From Chitinophaga barathri (GTDB lineage Bacteria > Bacteroidota > Bacteroidia > Chitinophagales > Chitinophagaceae), in assembly GCF_003807585.1 (NCBI RefSeq), contig NZ_RMBX01000013.1, forward strand, positions 186,001-250,000: DNA of 64,000 nucleotides. The letters are read 5' to 3'. This document shows positions 8,865 through 16,850 of this stretch, one piece after another. Numbering within the stretch: position 1 is the stretch's first letter; each line of letters begins with the position of its first letter. Position numbers and translations under genes: made by a program. A model generated the notes under the pieces. That model was not told where the DNA came from and did not search any database. It saw nothing but the letters and a program-made list of their open reading frames with translations.

Positions 8865-9677
8865 ATGGCCCACAACTTATTACAAGGGAAGAAAGGTATC
8901 ATCTTCGGCGCGCTGGACGAGAATTCCATTGCCTGGAAAACTGCAATGCGCTGCGTAGAGGAAGGCGCACAGATCGTGCTCACCAATGCGCCTATCGCAT
9001 TGCGTATGGGCGAGATCAACAAGCTTGCCGAAGCCTGCAAAGCCCCGGTAATACCGGCTGATGCGACCAGCCTGGATGACCTGAACAATCTCTTCACCAA
9101 ATCCATGGAGCACTTTGGCGGCAAGATCGATTTCGTGCTGCACTCCATTGGTATGAGCGTGAACGTAAGAAAAGGCAAACCCTATACAGACCTGGATTAC
9201 GACTTTTTTCATAAAGGGCTGGACATCTCCGCGATGTCTCTCCACCGTGTGTTGCAGACCGCTTACAAGCTCGATGCGCTGAACGAATGGGGATCTGTGG
9301 TGGCGCTCACTTACATCGCCGCACAGCGTGTATTCCCCGACTACAGCGACATGGCCGACGCCAAATCCATGCTGGAATCCATTTCCCGCAGCTTTGGTTA
9401 TCACTATGGCGTGAAAAAGAAAGTACGCATCAACACCATTTCACAGTCCCCCACCCGGACCACCGCAGGCAGCGGCGTGAAAGGTTTCGGCGATTTCATC
9501 AGCTACGCTGAAAAAATGAGCCCGCTGGGCAATGCTTCCGCGGACCAGTGCGCTGATTACACCGTAACGCTGTTCTCAGACTACACCCGCATGGTAACCA
9601 TGCAGAACCTGTTCCACGATGGCGGTTTCTCCTACACGGGCGTATCCCAGGCCGTGATAGAATCCATGGGCGAATAA
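8865..9677 (+). CDS. fabI: Enoyl-[acyl-carrier-protein] reductase (NADH)
   Basis: 270 residues. FabI carries out the last reduction of each fatty-acid elongation cycle, turning trans-2-enoyl-ACP into acyl-ACP. It has the divergent SDR fold: a GALDENSIAW nucleotide-binding start (15-24) and the FabI catalytic pair Tyr160 and Lys167 (Y-x6-K), with Tyr150 ten residues earlier as in FabI. The substrate-loop region around 193-207 (SQSPTRTTAG) corresponds to the part of FabI that binds triclosan-type inhibitors. It is monocistronic by appearance, with a promoter upstream and a strong terminator downstream. Confidence 0.95.
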   Translation: MAHNLLQGKKGIIFGALDENSIAWKTAMRCVEEGAQIVLTNAPIALRMGEINKLAEACKAPVIPADATSLDDLNNLFTKSMEHFGGKIDFVLHSIGMSVNVRKGKPYTDLDYDFFHKGLDISAMSLHRVLQTAYKLDALNEWGSVVALTYIAAQRVFPDYSDMADAKSMLESISRSFGYHYGVKKKVRINTISQSPTRTTAGSGVKGFGDFISYAEKMSPLGNASADQCADYTVTLFSDYTRMVTMQNLFHDGGFSYTGVSQAVIESMGE

Positions 9678-9705
9678 GACACGAAAAGGCTTAGTCCTGA
9701 AAAAT

Positions 9706-9750
9706 AAAAACCGTCCCGGTAGTTCTTTACCAGGACGGTTTTTATTTTTT
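9706..9750 (+). terminator. Terminator after fabI
   Basis: An 11-bp stem (9706-9716 with 9733-9743), with further short pairing in the loop, is followed by ATTTTTT. The A-rich left flank means it could also serve the convergent DUF2795 gene. Confidence 0.88.
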
Positions 9751-9805
9751 CCAGCATAGGCACACGCTGAAGGGGTAAATGATAACGGGGCGCAGGGGTA
9801 CGGGA

Positions 9806-10027
9806 CTAATACTCGTCTTCGTTGAAGAAGAAGTCGTCTTGCGACGGGTAGTCAGACCAAATATCCTCTATGCCTTCATAAATTTCACCCTCATCCTCCA
9901 GTTCCTGCAGGTTTTCGATAACTTCGATGGGTGCACCGGAACGGATGGCGTAATCTATGAGTTCGTCTTTTGTGGCTGGCCATGGAGCATCCTCCAGGTA
10001 CGAGGCCAATTCTAAGGTCCAGTACAT
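9806..10027 (-). CDS. Small acidic DUF2795-family protein
   Basis: 73 residues starting at the ATG at 10027 (MYWTLELASYLEDAPWP...). It looks like the short DUF2795-type protein that is almost universal in Bacteroidota; function unknown. It is strongly acidic, with a C-terminal tail rich in Asp, Glu and Phe. A longer frame runs upstream to 10153, but the added residues are coded by the promoter region, so the short form is preferred. It has its own well-formed promoter and is divergent from the ABC ATPase gene. Confidence 0.85.
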   Translation of the reverse strand: MYWTLELASYLEDAPWPATKDELIDYAIRSGAPIEVIENLQELEDEGEIYEGIEDIWSDYPSQDDFFFNEDEY

Positions 10028-10059
10028 CGTATATAAATTTTTACTTTTCCAAATTTTCG

Positions 10060-10089
10060 CAAAAGTATTATTTAATTTGAAATAAACAA
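10060..10089 (-). promoter_or_regulatory. Promoter for the DUF2795 gene
   Basis: On the minus strand, TTG (10087-10089) is followed by exactly 19 nt and then TACTTTTG (10060-10067), a near-ideal Bacteroidota -33/-7 pair. The predicted start site leaves a leader of about 25 nt before the ATG at 10027. Confidence 0.75.
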
Positions 10090-10127
10090 CTATTACTATT
10101 TTAACGGCTAATTTACTTCGCTTGGTT

Positions 10128-10781
10128 ATGCTTACTGCTCGCAATGTTACCAAAAATTATTCCAACCTGCAGGTATTACGGGGGGTGGATATTTCTGTCA
10201 GTAAAGGAGAGATCGTTACCATCGTAGGATCGTCCGGTGCGGGCAAAAGCACCCTGCTTCACATCCTTGGCACGCTGGACAGCCCTTCCGGCGGCGATAT
10301 CTCCATCAACGGGGTACAGACCAGCACTTTGCAGGGCAGGCGCCTGGCGGACTTCCGGAACCGGCATATCGGTTTTATTTTCCAGTTCCACCACCTGCTG
10401 CCGGAATTCAACGCGCTGGAGAATGTATCCATACCAGGCTACATTGCCGGGGCGAAGAAAAGCGCGGTAAAGGAGCGGGCGGAATACCTCCTGGAGACCC
10501 TGGGCCTGAAAGACCGGATGGATCACCGGCCCAAGGAGCTGTCCGGCGGGGAACAGCAGCGGGTGGCCGTAGCCAGGGCGCTGATCAACAGCCCCGCAGT
10601 GATCATGGCAGACGAGCCTACCGGCAACCTGGACTCGCGCAATGCGAGGGAGCTGCACCAGCTTTTCCTCCAGCTCCGCGACCAGTTCAACCAGACTTTT
10701 ATCATTGTGACCCATAACGAGGAACTGGCCACGCTCAGTGACCGCCAGCTCGTAATGAAAGACGGGAAAATAGTCAGCTAA
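10128..10781 (+). CDS. ABC transporter ATP-binding protein, LolD/MacB type
   Basis: 217 residues from the ATG at 10128; the frame also opens with TTG two codons earlier. It is an ATPase subunit with Walker A GSSGAGKST (34-42), signature LSGGEQQR (138-145) and Walker B followed by EPTGNLDS. The EPTGNLD sequence and overall length fit the LolD/MacB/FtsE group, which power lipoprotein release or efflux rather than solute import. No permease gene is adjacent, so the partner is unknown. It converges on rfbD, with about 80 nt between the stops. Confidence 0.88.
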   Translation: MLTARNVTKNYSNLQVLRGVDISVSKGEIVTIVGSSGAGKSTLLHILGTLDSPSGGDISINGVQTSTLQGRRLADFRNRHIGFIFQFHHLLPEFNALENVSIPGYIAGAKKSAVKERAEYLLETLGLKDRMDHRPKELSGGEQQRVAVARALINSPAVIMADEPTGNLDSRNARELHQLFLQLRDQFNQTFIIVTHNEELATLSDRQLVMKDGKIVS

Positions 10782-10861
10782 CCCTATTCCCGCGGATAAA
10801 ACCCTTGCAAAACCAGCCCGGTTTATTTTTTCCGGGTGAGGGCAGATCGTCAGCCCGGGGA

Positions 10862-11713
10862 TCACTTCCCGAGGCAGACTGCCAAACTGTCCTTCCAGTA
10901 GGGTATCTCCAGTCCGAAAGCCGATTTGATCTTTTCCTTGTTTAAGACGCTATAAGCGGGTCTTGGTGCCGGGGTGGGGTACTTGTCCGAAGTGATGGGA
11001 TAAACCGCGCATTTGGCCCCTGTGAGCTCTTTTATGGCTATTGCAAAGTCGTACCAGCTGGCCACGCCTTCGTTGCTGTAATGGTATATCCCTCCTTCCG
11101 CGGCGGCGGGATGCCCGAGAATGGTCAGGATAGCGGCGGCAAGGTCCGGCGCGTAGGTGGGGGTGCCCGTCTGGTCAAATACGACGTTCAGGCTTTCTTT
11201 TTCCTGCATCAGCTCCTGCATGCGCAGCGCGAAATTTACACCGGTGCGGGAATACAGCCAGGACGTGCGGATAATGATGGCACCCGGGTGGTAGCCCAGT
11301 ACCGCAGCTTCCCCGCGGACTTTGGACGCTCCGTATATGCTCTGGGCGGAAGTTTCGTCTGTTTCAGTATAAGGCCTGTTGCGCCGCCCGTCAAAAACAT
11401 AATCCGTTGAAACATGGATAAACGCGCTGTTGTGCTGCACTGCGGCTTCCGCCAGTATCAGCGGCGCCTGGAAGTTCAGCAGGAAAGCGGTTTCCTCATC
11501 CTGTTCCGCTTTATCCACAGCTGTGTAGGCGGCACAGTTGATCACCGCGTCCACCTGGCGGCCGGCAAAAAAAGCATTCACCGCGTCTGCGTCCGTGATA
11601 TCCAGCTCCTCCTTGTCTGTGAGGATCAGTTCGAAGTCAGGATACTGAGCGGCGGCGGATTGCAGCGCCTGGCCCAATTGGCCTTTGGCGCCTGTTACCA
11701 GGATATGTTTCAT
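10862..11713 (-). CDS. rfbD: dTDP-4-dehydrorhamnose reductase
   Basis: 283 residues. RfbD performs the last step of dTDP-L-rhamnose synthesis, an NAD(P)H reduction. The nucleotide-binding loop is TGAKGQLG (7-14), the STDYVFDG motif is at 102-109, and the SDR catalytic pair is Tyr127 and Lys131 (YGASK). It is the last gene of a six-gene minus-strand operon and starts 8 nt after rfbC ends. rfbA, the thymidylyltransferase that starts this pathway, is not in the window. Confidence 0.95.
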   Translation of the reverse strand: MKHILVTGAKGQLGQALQSAAAQYPDFELILTDKEELDITDADAVNAFFAGRQVDAVINCAAYTAVDKAEQDEETAFLLNFQAPLILAEAAVQHNSAFIHVSTDYVFDGRRNRPYTETDETSAQSIYGASKVRGEAAVLGYHPGAIIIRTSWLYSRTGVNFALRMQELMQEKESLNVVFDQTGTPTYAPDLAAAILTILGHPAAAEGGIYHYSNEGVASWYDFAIAIKELTGAKCAVYPITSDKYPTPAPRPAYSVLNKEKIKSAFGLEIPYWKDSLAVCLGK

Positions 11714-11721
11714 GTTTTCGT

Positions 11722-12282
11722 TTATTGCTGATAGGTAAAATTATGTTGAACGTTTGCGAAGAGCGGCAATACTTTGTCTTTTTCAGACACCACCGCGTCA
11801 GAAAGCGGTATGCCCCAGTCTATCCCCAGCGCGGGATCATTGTAAAGAATGCCTCCTTCGCTGGTTTTGTTGTAAAAGTTGTCGCATTTGTACATCACTT
11901 CCGCGGTGGGGCTCAGTACGGAATACCCGTGGGCAAAGCCCTGGGGTACCAGCAGCTGGAGTTTGTTCTCGGCGGACAGTTCGATGGAAAATACCTTGCC
12001 GTAAGCGGGCGAGCCGGTGCGAAGGTCCACCACCACATCCAGGATGCGGCCTTCCAGGGTGCGTATCAGCTTGGTTTGCGCATACGGGCCTAACTGGAAG
12101 TGCAGGCCGCGTAACACACCATAGGTGGAGCGGGCCTGGTTGTCCTGTACGAATTGAATCTTGATACCTTCGTCACCAAAGGTATTGGCGTTGTAGCTCT
12201 CGAAAAAATAGCCTCTTTCGTCCCCGTGTACCCGCGGTTCGTACACAAGGAGATCGGGAATTCCTGTAGGTCTGAATGGCAT
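11722..12282 (-). CDS. rfbC: dTDP-4-dehydrorhamnose 3,5-epimerase
   Basis: 186 residues from the ATG at 12282 (MPFRPTGIPDLLVYEP). This cupin enzyme epimerises C3 and C5 of the 4-keto-6-deoxy sugar. The signature is VLRGLHFQ (56-63), with catalytic His61, followed by Lys71 and the PQGFAHGY segment (113-120). The start overlaps the rfbB stop by one base (TAATG), a sign of translational coupling. A longer open frame that begins inside rfbB was rejected. Confidence 0.95.
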   Translation of the reverse strand: MPFRPTGIPDLLVYEPRVHGDERGYFFESYNANTFGDEGIKIQFVQDNQARSTYGVLRGLHFQLGPYAQTKLIRTLEGRILDVVVDLRTGSPAYGKVFSIELSAENKLQLLVPQGFAHGYSVLSPTAEVMYKCDNFYNKTSEGGILYNDPALGIDWGIPLSDAVVSEKDKVLPLFANVQHNFTYQQ

Positions 12283-13337
12283 TATCGTTGCTGGTATTGT
12301 TCGTTGTAATATTGTTGATAAGCTCCGCTGGTAACGTGTTGCAGCCATTCTTCGTTGGCTAGGTACCAGTCTACGGTTTTTTCCAGCCCTTCTTCGAATT
12401 GCAGGCTGGGCGCCCAGCCCAGTTCCTTGTTCAGTTTGGTGGCGTCTATGGCGTAACGGAGATCGTGGCCCGCCCTGTCCTTTACAAAAGTGATCAGTTT
12501 TTCCGAAGTGCCGTCCTCACGGCCCAGCTTGCGGTCCATTACCTGGCAGAGCAGGCGTATGAGGTCGATGTTCTTCCATTCGTTGAATCCACCGATGTTG
12601 TAGGTTTCGCCAAGGCGGCCGTTGTGAAAGATGGTATCTATTGCACGGGCATGATCTTCCACAAACAGCCAGTCACGTACATTTTCACCTTTGCCGTAAA
12701 CGGGCACCGGTTTATTGTTTTTGATATTGTGAATGGCCAGGGGGATCAGCTTTTCGGGGAAGTGATTGGAACCATAGTTGTTAGAGCAGTTGCTCAGCAC
12801 CACGGGCAGATGATAGGTGTGGTAATAGGCTTTCACAAAGTGGTCTGAGCTGGCTTTGGAAGCGGAATAGGGAGAGCGCGGGTCATAAGCCGTCTCTTCC
12901 GTGAAGAAACCTTCTTCGCCAAGCGAACCAAACACTTCGTCTGTGGATACATGATAGAAACGTTTGTTCTCCATGTTGTCTTTCCAGTATTTCCGCGCGG
13001 CGTTCAGCAGTACCGCAGTGCCCAGCACATTGGTCCTGATAAAGGCGAGGGGATCGAGGATAGAGCGGTCCACGTGGCTTTCGGCGGCGAGATGGATCAC
13101 TCCGTCGAACTGGTATTTTTCAAAGAGCGCGTTCACGGCATTTTCGTCCGTGATGTCCACTTTTTCAAAAATATAATTAGGACGGTCTTTCACGTCAGCC
13201 AGGTTTTCGAGATTACCTGCGTAGGTGAGCGCGTCGCCATTCACAATAGTGTAGGCGGGGTATTTATTCACAAATAACCGGATCACATGGGAGCCGATAA
13301 AACCGGCTCCACCTGTGATCAGCAATGTTTTTTTCAT
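12282..13337 (-). CDS. rfbB: dTDP-glucose 4,6-dehydratase
   Basis: 351 residues from the ATG at 13337. It converts dTDP-glucose to dTDP-4-keto-6-deoxyglucose using bound NAD. Visible are the NAD loop TGGAGFIG (8-15), STDEVFG (131-137, with the catalytic Asp and Glu) and the Tyr157/Lys161 pair in YSASK. The frame also opens 18 nt earlier, but that would overlap the upstream gene and put six atypical residues before the conserved MKKTLLITGG start. It lies between the UDP-xylose synthase gene and rfbC. Confidence 0.95.
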   Translation of the reverse strand: MKKTLLITGGAGFIGSHVIRLFVNKYPAYTIVNGDALTYAGNLENLADVKDRPNYIFEKVDITDENAVNALFEKYQFDGVIHLAAESHVDRSILDPLAFIRTNVLGTAVLLNAARKYWKDNMENKRFYHVSTDEVFGSLGEEGFFTEETAYDPRSPYSASKASSDHFVKAYYHTYHLPVVLSNCSNNYGSNHFPEKLIPLAIHNIKNNKPVPVYGKGENVRDWLFVEDHARAIDTIFHNGRLGETYNIGGFNEWKNIDLIRLLCQVMDRKLGREDGTSEKLITFVKDRAGHDLRYAIDATKLNKELGWAPSLQFEEGLEKTVDWYLANEEWLQHVTSGAYQQYYNEQYQQR

Positions 13338-13344
13338 ACGGAAG

Positions 13345-14289
13345 TTATTTTCCAAGTGCCTGTTTGAAGTATTCGTACGTGATCTTTAATCCTTCCTTAC
13401 GATCCACTTTAGGTTCCCAGCCCAGCAGTTGTGAAGCTTTGGTGATATCTGGTTTCCTTTGTTTCGGATCATCTTTGGGGAGCGGGTGAAACACGATCTT
13501 CTGTTTGGTGCCGGTGAGGGAAATGATCTCTTCGGCGAATTGCAGAAGAGTGATCTCTGCCGGGTTGCCGATGTTCACCGGCATATGGTAATCGCTCAGC
13601 AGGAGGCGGTAAATACCTTCCACGAGATCGTCCACATAACAGAAAGAACGCGTTTGTGAGCCGTCTCCGAACACGGTAAGGTCCTGGCCGGTGAGCGCCT
13701 GGCTCATGAAGGCGGGCAGTGCGCGGCCGTCATCGAGGCGCATACGGGGACCGTAGGTATTGAAGATACGGATGATGCGGGTTTCCACGCCATGGAAATT
13801 ATGATAAGCCATGGTGATGGATTCCATGAATCGTTTAGCTTCGTCATACACACCACGGGGGCCTACGGGGTTCACATTGCCCCAGTATTCCTCCGGCTGC
13901 GGATGCACGTTCGGATCACCGTATACTTCCGAGGTGGACGCCACCAGGATGCGCGCGTTCTTTGATTTGGCCAGGCCCAGCAGATTGTGTGTGCCCAGGG
14001 AACCTACTTTGAGGGTCTGGATGGGCATCTTCAGGTAATCGATGGGGCTGGCGGGGGAGGCGAAATGAAGGATATAATCCAGCTCGCCCGGCACATGTAC
14101 GAACTTGGTCACGTCATGATGATAATATTCAAAATCCTTAAGCGGGAAAAGGTGCTCAATGTTTTTGATGTTACCTGTCAGGAGGTTGTCCATGCCGATT
14201 ACATGATAGCCTTCTTTAATGAACCGGTCGCAGAGGTGAGAGCCCAGGAACCCGGCAGCACCGGTGATCAGTACGCGTTTTTTTGTCAT
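13345..14289 (-). CDS. UDP-glucuronate decarboxylase (UDP-xylose synthase)
   Basis: 314 residues, an extended SDR of the UXS type. It has the NAD loop TGAAGFLG (9-16), the conserved HFASPASPIDY segment (about 75-85) and the Tyr/Lys pair in YDEAK. The family turns UDP-glucuronate into UDP-xylose in the cytosol. The upstream neighbour ugd makes that substrate, and the spacing of 5 nt supports a shared transcript. This gives the operon a route to UDP-xylose for surface glycans, in parallel with dTDP-rhamnose. Confidence 0.92.
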   Translation of the reverse strand: MTKKRVLITGAAGFLGSHLCDRFIKEGYHVIGMDNLLTGNIKNIEHLFPLKDFEYYHHDVTKFVHVPGELDYILHFASPASPIDYLKMPIQTLKVGSLGTHNLLGLAKSKNARILVASTSEVYGDPNVHPQPEEYWGNVNPVGPRGVYDEAKRFMESITMAYHNFHGVETRIIRIFNTYGPRMRLDDGRALPAFMSQALTGQDLTVFGDGSQTRSFCYVDDLVEGIYRLLLSDYHMPVNIGNPAEITLLQFAEEIISLTGTKQKIVFHPLPKDDPKQRKPDITKASQLLGWEPKVDRKEGLKITYEYFKQALGK

Positions 14290-14294
14290 AGTTT

Positions 14295-15614
14295 TTAGGG
14301 TTTAGTGTTCGCCGGCTGGCGGCCTACGCTTTCATAATGAAAACCAAGTTCCTCCATGCGCGTCACTTCAAAAAGGTTACGGCCGTCGAAGATGGTGTTG
14401 TTTTTCAGGCCGCTTTGTATTTTATCGAAGTCAGGTGTGCGGAACACGCTCCATTCTGTAGCGATGATCAGCGCATCTGCATCCTGCAATGCTTCGTACT
14501 GGTGTTCCGCGAATTTGATCTTATCGCCCACTACCTGTTTCACGTTCGCCATGGCTTCAGGGTCGAAGGCGGTAACGGTGGCGCCCGCGGCTGTCAATGC
14601 ATCGATGATGTATAAGGCCGGCGCTTCGCGGATGTCGTCTGTATTGGGTTTGAAAGCCAGGCCCCACAGTGCGAAGTGTTTCCCTTTCAGGTTGTTCCCG
14701 AAATAGGCTTCGATCTTGGGGAGGAGGAACAGTTTTTGTTTTTCGTTCACATCCATCACTGCTTCCAGTATCTTAAAATCATATTTTGCTTCCTGTGATG
14801 ATTTCACCAGCGCCTGCACGTCTTTCGGGAAGCAGCTGCCGCCGTACCCGATGCCGGGGAACAGGAAACGTTTGCCAATGCGGTCGTCGCTGCCGATGCC
14901 GCGGCGTACCATGTCCACGTCCGCGCCCAGCTTTTCGCAAAGGATCGCGATCTCGTTCATGAAGGAGATCTTGGTGGCGAGGAAGGAGTTTGCGGCGTAT
15001 TTGGTGAGCTCGGCGGACTTTTCATCCATGTAGATCACCGGGTTGCCCTGGCGTACAAAAGGCGCATACAGGTCGCCCATGATCTTGCGCGCTCTTTCGG
15101 ACTGGGTGCCTATCACCACGCGGTCCGGCTTCATAAAGTCTTCCACGGCCACGCCTTCACGGAGGAACTCGGGGTTGCTCACCACATCAAATTCCACGCT
15201 GGCGTGTTTCGCGATAGCGGCGTGCACTTTGTCCGCGGTTCCCACGGGCACGGTGCTTTTGTCCACGATCACTTTGTAATCTTTCAGGATCTTGCCCAGC
15301 TGGTCCGCTACGCCCAGGATGTAGGAAAGATCGGCGGAGCCGTCTTCTCCCGGAGGGGTGGGCAGTGCCAGGAAGATCACCGCCGCGTCACTGATACCTT
15401 CCTCGAGGTCGGTCGTGAAATGCAGGCGTTCTTCTTTCAGGTTACGTTCAAATAACTTTTCCAGCCCGGGTTCGTAGATCGTGATCTGGCCGGCGGAGAG
15501 TTTGTTTACTTTGTTGACATCTATGTCTACACAGGTTACATCATTGCCGGTCTCGGCAAAACAGGTACCGGTAACGAGTCCTACGTATCCGGTGCCTACT
15601 ACGGTAATTTTCAT
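14295..15614 (-). CDS. ugd: UDP-glucose 6-dehydrogenase
   Basis: 439 residues. It oxidises UDP-glucose twice, with NAD, to UDP-glucuronate. The N-terminal NAD loop is GTGYVGLVTG (7-16) and the catalytic cysteine lies in GYGGSCFPKD at about residue 261. The C-terminal UDP-binding domain includes FKPNTDDIREAPA. It lies between the aminotransferase gene and the UDP-xylose synthase gene, with gaps of 7 and 5 nt, so the three are very likely co-expressed. Confidence 0.95.
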   Translation of the reverse strand: MKITVVGTGYVGLVTGTCFAETGNDVTCVDIDVNKVNKLSAGQITIYEPGLEKLFERNLKEERLHFTTDLEEGISDAAVIFLALPTPPGEDGSADLSYILGVADQLGKILKDYKVIVDKSTVPVGTADKVHAAIAKHASVEFDVVSNPEFLREGVAVEDFMKPDRVVIGTQSERARKIMGDLYAPFVRQGNPVIYMDEKSAELTKYAANSFLATKISFMNEIAILCEKLGADVDMVRRGIGSDDRIGKRFLFPGIGYGGSCFPKDVQALVKSSQEAKYDFKILEAVMDVNEKQKLFLLPKIEAYFGNNLKGKHFALWGLAFKPNTDDIREAPALYIIDALTAAGATVTAFDPEAMANVKQVVGDKIKFAEHQYEALQDADALIIATEWSVFRTPDFDKIQSGLKNNTIFDGRNLFEVTRMEELGFHYESVGRQPANTKP

Positions 15615-15621
15615 GCGGGGG

Positions 15622-16761
15622 CTAGTTTAAAAATGATTTAATCGAATAAATGATATGGTCTAACTGGTCACGATCCATTTCCGTGTGGACGGGCAGGGAA
15701 ATACATTTCCCGGTCAGGGTGTCTGTTACCGGCAGGTGCTGGTTGATAGCGGTCATGCCTTCGAACATTTTCTGACGGTGCGCCGGAACAGGGTAATAGA
15801 TCATGGACGGCACTTGTTTTTCTGCCAGGAACGACTGGAGCTTGTCGCGGTCCGCTCCTTCCAGCTGAAGGGTGTACTGATGGAAAACGTGCAGCTGGTT
15901 GGGCGCCTGGTAGGGTGTTATGATCTGCGGAATGTTGGCAAAGGCAGTATCATAAGCGTTGGCAACTTCCCTTCTGGAAGCGATATATTGATCGAGTAAT
16001 TGCAGTTTGATGCGGAGCACGACGGCCTGCATGGTGTCCAGCCTGCTGTTCACCCCCACGGTATCGTGGTAATAACGCTGGCTCTGGCCGTGATTGGCTA
16101 CCATCCTGATCCTGGCGGCCAGTGTATCGTCATCGGTAAAAATGGCGCCGCCATCTCCGTAACAACCCAGGTTTTTGCTGGGGAAAAAGGAGGTGCAGCC
16201 GATATGGCCAAAGGTGCCCACTTTTTTGGTGGTACCGTCTTTTTTCGTGTAATGGCTGCCGATAGCCTGCGCATTGTCTTCGATCACGTGCAGGTTATGA
16301 CGTTCGGCGATGTCCATAATAGCCTCAATGTCCGCGCTGTGGCCGTACAGGTGCACCGGCACAATGGCTTTGGTTTTGGGCGTAATGGCTTTCTCAATCT
16401 CCTGTGGGTCAATGCAATACGTTTTCGGATCAATATCAACGAACACGGGTTTAAGCCTCAGAAGGGCTATCACCTCGGCGGTGGCGATAAAAGTAAAGGA
16501 AGGGGTGATCACCTCGTCCCCGGGCTCAAGGCCAAGGGCCATCATGGCGATCTGGAGCGCGTCTGTTCCGTTTGCGCAGGGGATCACGTGTTTGGTGCCA
16601 AGGTATTGGCCCAGTTCCTGTGAAAACTGCTGTACGGGCGCTCCGTTAATAAAAGCGGCACTCTCCAGCACATCCATAATGGCTGCGTCTACCTGCGGTT
16701 TAATTTTGCTGTACTGGCGTTTCAAATCCACCATCTGAATAGGAACCATGTAGGATATCAT
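15622..16761 (-). CDS. DegT/DnrJ/EryC1-family sugar aminotransferase
   Basis: 379 residues if the first ATG is used. In-frame ATGs also lie at 16749 and 16734, and the true start is uncertain. It is a PLP enzyme that adds an amino group to a keto-sugar nucleotide. The conserved NGTDAL (64-69) lies near the cofactor, His/Asp positions occur in EDNAQAIGS (161-169) and the PLP lysine is Lys196 in FFPSKNLGC. The sequence resembles FdtB/QdtB (dTDP-3-keto-6-deoxyhexose) and WbpE (UDP-3-keto) aminotransferases. Neighbours supply both UDP- and dTDP-sugars, so the substrate is open. It is first in the nucleotide-sugar operon. Confidence 0.9.
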   Translation of the reverse strand: MISYMVPIQMVDLKRQYSKIKPQVDAAIMDVLESAAFINGAPVQQFSQELGQYLGTKHVIPCANGTDALQIAMMALGLEPGDEVITPSFTFIATAEVIALLRLKPVFVDIDPKTYCIDPQEIEKAITPKTKAIVPVHLYGHSADIEAIMDIAERHNLHVIEDNAQAIGSHYTKKDGTTKKVGTFGHIGCTSFFPSKNLGCYGDGGAIFTDDDTLAARIRMVANHGQSQRYYHDTVGVNSRLDTMQAVVLRIKLQLLDQYIASRREVANAYDTAFANIPQIITPYQAPNQLHVFHQYTLQLEGADRDKLQSFLAEKQVPSMIYYPVPAHRQKMFEGMTAINQHLPVTDTLTGKCISLPVHTEMDRDQLDHIIYSIKSFLN

Positions 16762-16773
16762 TTTTTAGGTCCG

Positions 16774-16781
16774 CAAATTTA
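16774..16781 (-). promoter_or_regulatory. -7 element for the nucleotide-sugar operon
   Basis: TAAATTTG on the minus strand fits the TAnnTTTG consensus, but I see no clear -33 partner. The predicted start site is about 7 nt before the ATG at 16761, so the ATG at 16749 becomes plausible. Confidence 0.45.
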
Positions 16782-16806
16782 CAAATTTTGGGATAGGTGT
16801 AGGGAC

Positions 16807-16814
16807 TATCTTTG
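16807..16814 (+). promoter_or_regulatory. -7 element for waaA
   Basis: TATCTTTG matches the -7 consensus. TTTG lies 16 nt upstream (16787-16790), slightly closer than ideal. The predicted start site is about 30 nt before the GTG at 16851. Confidence 0.5.
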
Positions 16815-16850
16815 CCAAGCATTCGATTTATTGGATTAATTATCAATTCC

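Noticed and set aside
16812..16850. Upstream TTG start for waaA
   Set aside because: It overlaps the -7 promoter element and the added residues are not part of the family N-terminus.
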